This document shows, in pieces, positions 62,073-64,000 of a DNA stretch of 64,000 nucleotides (positions are counted from its first letter, which is position 1; each line of letters starts with the position of its first letter). Position numbers and translations under genes: made by a program. The stretch lies in NCBI GenBank assembly GCA_943788025.1, contig CALSOR010000009.1:1-64000 (forward strand). The letters are read 5' to 3'. The notes below the pieces were generated by a model that did not search any database, was not told the origin of the DNA, and saw nothing but the letters and a program-made list of their open reading frames with translations. The stretch comes from JABAAE01 sp905480545. Its GTDB lineage: Bacteria; Planctomycetota; Planctomycetia; Pirellulales; Pirellulaceae.

Positions 62073-63956
62073 TCACTTTGGTACAAATTGCTGGGGTAAC
62101 TTGTAGCCTTCGCGTGCCGCAGCTTTTCTGGTTGTAATCAAAACATGTTTCTTCTTCGGGTCTGATGGGTCCGGATTTTGAATGACCCAGATCAGCAGAT
62201 TTGTTGGATCGTCCGGTCCTGTCGCCGTCTTGATGGTGTTGGCGGCAAAAGTAAACGCAGCGAGGATATCACCCAAAGGTTTGTTCTCAACCTTGAAGTC
62301 GACCAACCGCTGGTTTTTTGTAATTCCGTCGTCCATTAGATGAGTGCCGTTGATCAAAATCTGAAAATCGAATGGCAGTTTGGGGTAATCGTCTTTGATT
62401 TCGCCGACAATTTTATCAACCGCAATATTCAAATCATCGTTTGCGATTTCGATTGTTCGAACTTCTTGAAGCAGAGCTTCAATTGTTTGTGGCGTCGTCT
62501 TTGTTGGTGGAGCAGTGGTAACGGCGCCGGCGGACCCGTTCTCAAACGCAAATGTGTGCTCCATGGCTGTAAGCAAATTGTGAGCGGCCAATCCGTTGTT
62601 CCAGGAGTTGGTTATGGTAATTCCGGCATCGACTCCGACTCTTGTATTTCGAACAATGTCGCCGATCATATCCGGAAGTTCACGAGCAAGTTTTTTCCAG
62701 TAGCGTTCTGCATTGATGTCCAGCATGTAATCGTCAACAATCCTTGGAGCCGACAGAATTCGCTCGCGAAGTTCATCGGCAAGCGAAAAAGGGTCTTTAT
62801 CAAGTTGTGGATTCAATCCAGTTTCAATGTAAGCCGCGCCGTTTTCTAAATGCAGGCTTAGATACGCTGCCTGGATTTTATCCTCACCACCCATGTACCA
62901 TCGAATTAGGTTGATTACCTTTTTCCAATAGCCCTTGAAAAGCGTGATGCCGCTCGGGCTGGTAAGATCCGTAGGAATGATCAGCAAATTGACTTGTCGA
63001 TCGGAATCGGTGCTCCGAAGTAGTTTGCTCGCTCCGGTGGTTAAAATGGCACCGCCATTTTGGAGCACGTCGGTGACCAGCGATTCGGGGGCAACAAGAA
63101 ACTGATTGATTTGGTCCTCTGGATCTGGGGTAAAGTAGCACCAGCCGCTGGTGGATTTGTAAAAGCTGCCGTTGGCAGCTTCAATCTTTGTGCAATCACC
63201 CCATTTAGCTAACCAATAAATGAGTGGCTTTTTATCCACCGGATTAATGAGGAATGAACCGGGCAGTTGTTCCATTTCGTTTTCCGGTTTTCCGTCAACA
63301 ATCGGATTGTCGTGAATCGAGAAAATTAAACGATCCATTTCGCGCCAGCTGATCCCCGCTGCATCTTCCATTTTTTTTGCTTCGGACTCAAAACCCGTTC
63401 CAAGACTTTTTAGAATCAGGCCCTCGGAGTCATTTTTGAAAAGTTCCGCCCCTCGGATGGCAAGGAGCAACCGAACACCTGACGGGACATTGTCTAGCGA
63501 AATCGGTTCGCCATTGGTCGGATCTTCCCAAAGCGTTCGATTGTCATCGTCGACGAAAATGACATTCGTTGTGTTTTGAGTTTCATTCGCATCTTTTGGG
63601 TCGGCCTCTCCTGTGCCCCCTTCCGTTTTCTTTTCCTTGTCATCTTCGGATTCGTTTGACGCTGCGGCGGTGAAGATTTGGTCCTTGTATTTGATGATTA
63701 GAAAGGTCGTTGGCAATGCCAGTATCGCCAACGTGATGGCAAGCGGCACAAGTGTTTTTTTTAATGCCGACTTCTGCCGACTTCTGAAGCTTAATGTTGC
63801 GCTTTTATCCTCCTCTCCAACTTCCAGCCCCAATTTATTATCAGAGTATTCCTGCGGCGCGTTTGACGCTTGATTTTCAATCGCTACAGATCCTTTGTCT
63901 TGTGGCAAATCGAGTTTTACGCCAACTGGTTTTGGTCGTGCGTGGTCCGATTCCAT
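62073..63956 (-). CDS. Single-pass membrane protein of unknown function
   Basis: A 627-residue protein. A cytoplasmic leader of about 65 residues ends in a basic patch (SFRSRQKSALKK), followed by one membrane segment (LVPLAITLAILALPTTFLII), an acidic Glu/Asp/Lys-rich linker (EDDKEKKTEGGTGE), and a large extracytoplasmic part that includes LSLHLENGAAYIETGLNPQL and DYMLDINAERYWKKLARELP. No catalytic motif was recognised. I associate this layout with uncharacterised planctomycete proteins. It converges on ribBA with 47 bp between stops; its promoter would lie near the right window edge. Confidence 0.75.
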   Translation of the reverse strand: MESDHARPKPVGVKLDLPQDKGSVAIENQASNAPQEYSDNKLGLEVGEEDKSATLSFRSRQKSALKKTLVPLAITLAILALPTTFLIIKYKDQIFTAAASNESEDDKEKKTEGGTGEADPKDANETQNTTNVIFVDDDNRTLWEDPTNGEPISLDNVPSGVRLLLAIRGAELFKNDSEGLILKSLGTGFESEAKKMEDAAGISWREMDRLIFSIHDNPIVDGKPENEMEQLPGSFLINPVDKKPLIYWLAKWGDCTKIEAANGSFYKSTSGWCYFTPDPEDQINQFLVAPESLVTDVLQNGGAILTTGASKLLRSTDSDRQVNLLIIPTDLTSPSGITLFKGYWKKVINLIRWYMGGEDKIQAAYLSLHLENGAAYIETGLNPQLDKDPFSLADELRERILSAPRIVDDYMLDINAERYWKKLARELPDMIGDIVRNTRVGVDAGITITNSWNNGLAAHNLLTAMEHTFAFENGSAGAVTTAPPTKTTPQTIEALLQEVRTIEIANDDLNIAVDKIVGEIKDDYPKLPFDFQILINGTHLMDDGITKNQRLVDFKVENKPLGDILAAFTFAANTIKTATGPDDPTNLLIWVIQNPDPSDPKKKHVLITTRKAAAREGYKLPQQFVPK

Positions 63957-64000
63957 CTGTACCTCAACTCGATCGGAGGCTTGGTTCCCGGCTGGATGAC

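Overview
This looks like a chromosomal window of a planctomycete, most likely Pirellulaceae-like, with moderate GC (judged by eye at a little under 50%). Several families point there: a PVC-type CxxCH haem protein with a beta-propeller and HEAT region, DUF1571 and DUF4159 proteins, a secreted sulfatase, SASA-type esterases, a redoxin/cytochrome/monooxygenase fusion, a formylmethanofuran dehydrogenase subunit A homologue (tetrahydromethanopterin C1 metabolism), the TIGR03545/TIGR03546 pair and a short secreted Cys protein that I recall as planctomycete-typical. All assignments come from reading the sequence and from knowledge of families; nothing was searched.

Layout. 1-1491: edge of an integrated element (a partial unknown gene and a tyrosine recombinase) at the 3' end of tRNA-Val(UAC). 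1.8-8.7 kb: glycosyltransferase, Gfo/Idh/MocA protein, then a leftward group of SASA esterase, DUF4159 protein and redoxin fusion. 8.9-13.3 kb: fhcA, cysteine-desulfurase-like enzyme, YkgJ Fe-S/Zn-type cluster protein, HU-type DNA-binding protein. 13.7-24.5 kb: housekeeping genes (trpS, acpS, FKBP isomerase, galM, radical SAM protein, leuC, uppP) mixed with planctomycete unknowns. 24.6-39 kb: exported proteins (a 711-residue unknown, the PVC haem protein, a sulfite-oxidase-like molybdoenzyme, a thioredoxin-like protein read through an in-frame UGA, a Gly-rich EF-hand protein, sulfatase, amidase, alkaline-phosphatase-superfamily protein). 39-54 kb: queE, a very large TolC-family lipoprotein, coiled-coil membrane proteins, TIGR03545/03546, rpsT, a CobA-HemD fusion, a DUF3754 protein and tRNA-Cys. 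54-64 kb: a Wzc-like tyrosine autokinase, two CrtI/CrtN-like carotenoid desaturases, ribBA and an unknown membrane protein.

Most genes are single or in pairs. Likely co-transcribed sets are 8655 to 3948 (minus), 10865 to 12512 (plus), 43209 to 39834 (minus), 47537 to 45283 (minus, 4-nt overlap) and 57018 to 60222 (plus). Clear intrinsic terminators follow galM, the EF-hand gene, rpsT, the DUF1571 gene, the FKBP gene, tRNA-Cys and the kinase gene.

The most interesting items are: (i) a probable selenoprotein, where an in-frame UGA splits a thioredoxin-like gene and is followed by a bacterial-SECIS-like hairpin (31573-32559); (ii) a well-placed Shine-Dalgarno and GTG start in the wrong frame at the 5' end of the tyrosine kinase gene, ending in GTTTGA, which suggests a +1 frameshift or an overlapping leader peptide (54102-54180); (iii) short tandem repeats, with periods of 16, 27 and 16 bp, in three convergent intergenic gaps, and a perfect 15-bp inverted repeat in a fourth; (iv) a duplicated SASA esterase whose second domain has lost its catalytic Ser and apparently its His.
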